Under the pieces are notes generated by a model, which ran no database searches, was not told the origin of the DNA, and saw nothing but the letters and a program-made list of their open reading frames with translations. Positions 5,835-6,740 of a stretch of 6,740 nucleotides of DNA are shown one piece after another. Every line of letters starts with the position of its first letter. The stretch's first letter is position 1. The translations under genes and the position numbers were made by a program. Origin of the DNA: JBBQXK01 sp038251625 (lineage in GTDB: Bacteria; Pseudomonadota; Alphaproteobacteria; Rhodobacterales; Rhodobacteraceae); the NCBI GenBank assembly GCA_038251625.1, contig JBBSBE010000178.1:1-6740 (forward strand), given 5' to 3'.

Positions 5835-6740
5835 ATGCCCCTGTCCCCCGACGAAGAAGCCGAAATTGCGGCCCTCCGCGCCACCACCCGCCCCACGCTG
5901 CGCGCCACCGCGCCGGGGATGGAGGCGCGGCTTTACACCGCCACGCCCGTCCTCGATCACGGCTTTGTCCGCGTCATCGACTATATGGGCGACGATGCCG
6001 CCATCGTGCAGGCCGCCCGCGTGTCCTATGGGGCGGGCACCAAACACGTGCAGAACGATGAGGGGCTGATCCGCTACCTCATGCGCCACTGGCATTCGAC
6101 GCCGTTCGAAATGTGCGAGGTGAAACTCCACGTCAAACTCCCCGTCTTCGTCGCCCGCCAGTGGATCCGCCACCGCACCGCCAATGTGAACGAATACTCT
6201 GCCCGCTATTCGATCCTCGACCGCGAATTCTATATCCCCGCCCCCGACCAGCTTGCCGCGCAAAGCACCGTCAACAATCAGGGCCGGGGCGAGGTGCTGC
6301 AGGGCGCCGAGGCCGCCCGCGTGCTGGCCATGCTCAAATCCGACGCCGCGCAGATGTATGACCATTATCAGGACATGCTGTCACAAGACGGCCAGCAGGG
6401 ATTGGCGCGCGAACTCGCGCGGATGAACCTGCCAATGAACATCTATACCCAGTGGTACTGGAAGGTGGATCTGCACAACCTCTTCCACTTCCTGCGCCTG
6501 CGCGCCGACCCCCACGCCCAATACGAAATCCGCGTCTATGCCGAGGCGATTGCCGAGGCCGTGCGCGACTGGGTGCCGCTGGCCTATGCGGCGTTCGAGG
6601 ATTACCGGATGGGCGGGGTGAACCTCAGTGCGAAAGCGGTTGACGTGCTGAAGCGGCGGCTGAAAGGTGAGGTGGTCACGCAAGAAGCATCCGGCATGTC
6701 GAAGGGCGAGTGGCGGGAGTTTGAGGGGGTTTGGGGGTGA
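5835..6740 (+). CDS. thyX: Flavin-dependent thymidylate synthase ThyX
   Basis: ThyX makes dTMP from dUMP, using methylenetetrahydrofolate as carbon donor and FAD with NADPH for reduction. The 301-residue protein has the defining RHRx7S motif: Arg112-His113-Arg114 through Ser122, in RHRTANVNEYSARYS. Other family landmarks are HSTPFEM at 87-93, ELARMNLP at 193-200 and YTQWYWKVDLHNLFHFLRLR at 204-223. The roughly 30-residue lead before the first conserved strand and the C-terminal tail (MSKGEWREFEGVW) are usual in alphaproteobacterial ThyX. ATG 5835 is chosen because GAGG at 5826-5829 lies five bases ahead; longer readings run through the intergenic region and are arginine- and proline-rich. The TGA is the final codon of the window, so the gene is complete. 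It is divergent from the lipoprotein gene. Confidence 0.97.
   Translation: MPLSPDEEAEIAALRATTRPTLRATAPGMEARLYTATPVLDHGFVRVIDYMGDDAAIVQAARVSYGAGTKHVQNDEGLIRYLMRHWHSTPFEMCEVKLHVKLPVFVARQWIRHRTANVNEYSARYSILDREFYIPAPDQLAAQSTVNNQGRGEVLQGAEAARVLAMLKSDAAQMYDHYQDMLSQDGQQGLARELARMNLPMNIYTQWYWKVDLHNLFHFLRLRADPHAQYEIRVYAEAIAEAVRDWVPLAYAAFEDYRMGGVNLSAKAVDVLKRRLKGEVVTQEASGMSKGEWREFEGVWG

Overview
The window is GC-rich DNA with dense, short-spaced genes, strong C/G third-position bias and GTG starts. Protein character and gene order (nrdR directly followed by ribD, a periplasm-directed dienelactone hydrolase, ThyX in place of ThyA, a 142-residue glyoxalase ending in EPWASMGNTGHW) suggest an alphaproteobacterium, most likely Rhodobacterales. 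This is a judgement from the sequence, with no database comparison. No tRNA, rRNA, CRISPR array, insertion sequence or phage gene is visible.

Layout. (1) 41-925, minus: a dienelactone hydrolase family enzyme with a twin-arginine signal, a GC-rich hairpin after its stop and an inverted repeat just before its ribosome binding site. (2) 926-1287: a 362-base non-coding stretch between the divergent genes, with several inverted repeats. (3) 1288-2846, plus: nrdR and ribD, overlapping by four bases (GTGA) and probably one transcript. (4) 2860-3288, minus: a glyoxalase I-like VOC protein, convergent with ribD. (5) 3359-5646, minus: a two-gene unit, read from high to low coordinates, of a TbpB-like surface lipoprotein followed by a Slam outer-membrane translocon; they too overlap by GTGA. 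(6) 5835-6740, plus: complete thyX, divergent from the lipoprotein and ending on the last base of the window.

The accessory content is the lipoprotein/Slam pair, which looks like a compact type XI secretion system: the lipoprotein would be made, lipidated and carried to the outer membrane, then flipped to the surface by the adjacent Slam barrel. No TonB-dependent receptor lies in the window, so the ligand of this cargo is unknown. The other genes are core metabolism: control of ribonucleotide reductase genes (NrdR), riboflavin synthesis (RibD), flavin-dependent dTMP synthesis (ThyX, which needs FAD derived from riboflavin) and methylglyoxal detoxification.

The main annotation refinements are starts. 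The hydrolase should start at ATG 925 rather than GTG 937, nrdR at 1288, Slam at GTG 4729 (which exposes a clean signal peptide), the lipoprotein at about 5646 and thyX at 5835.
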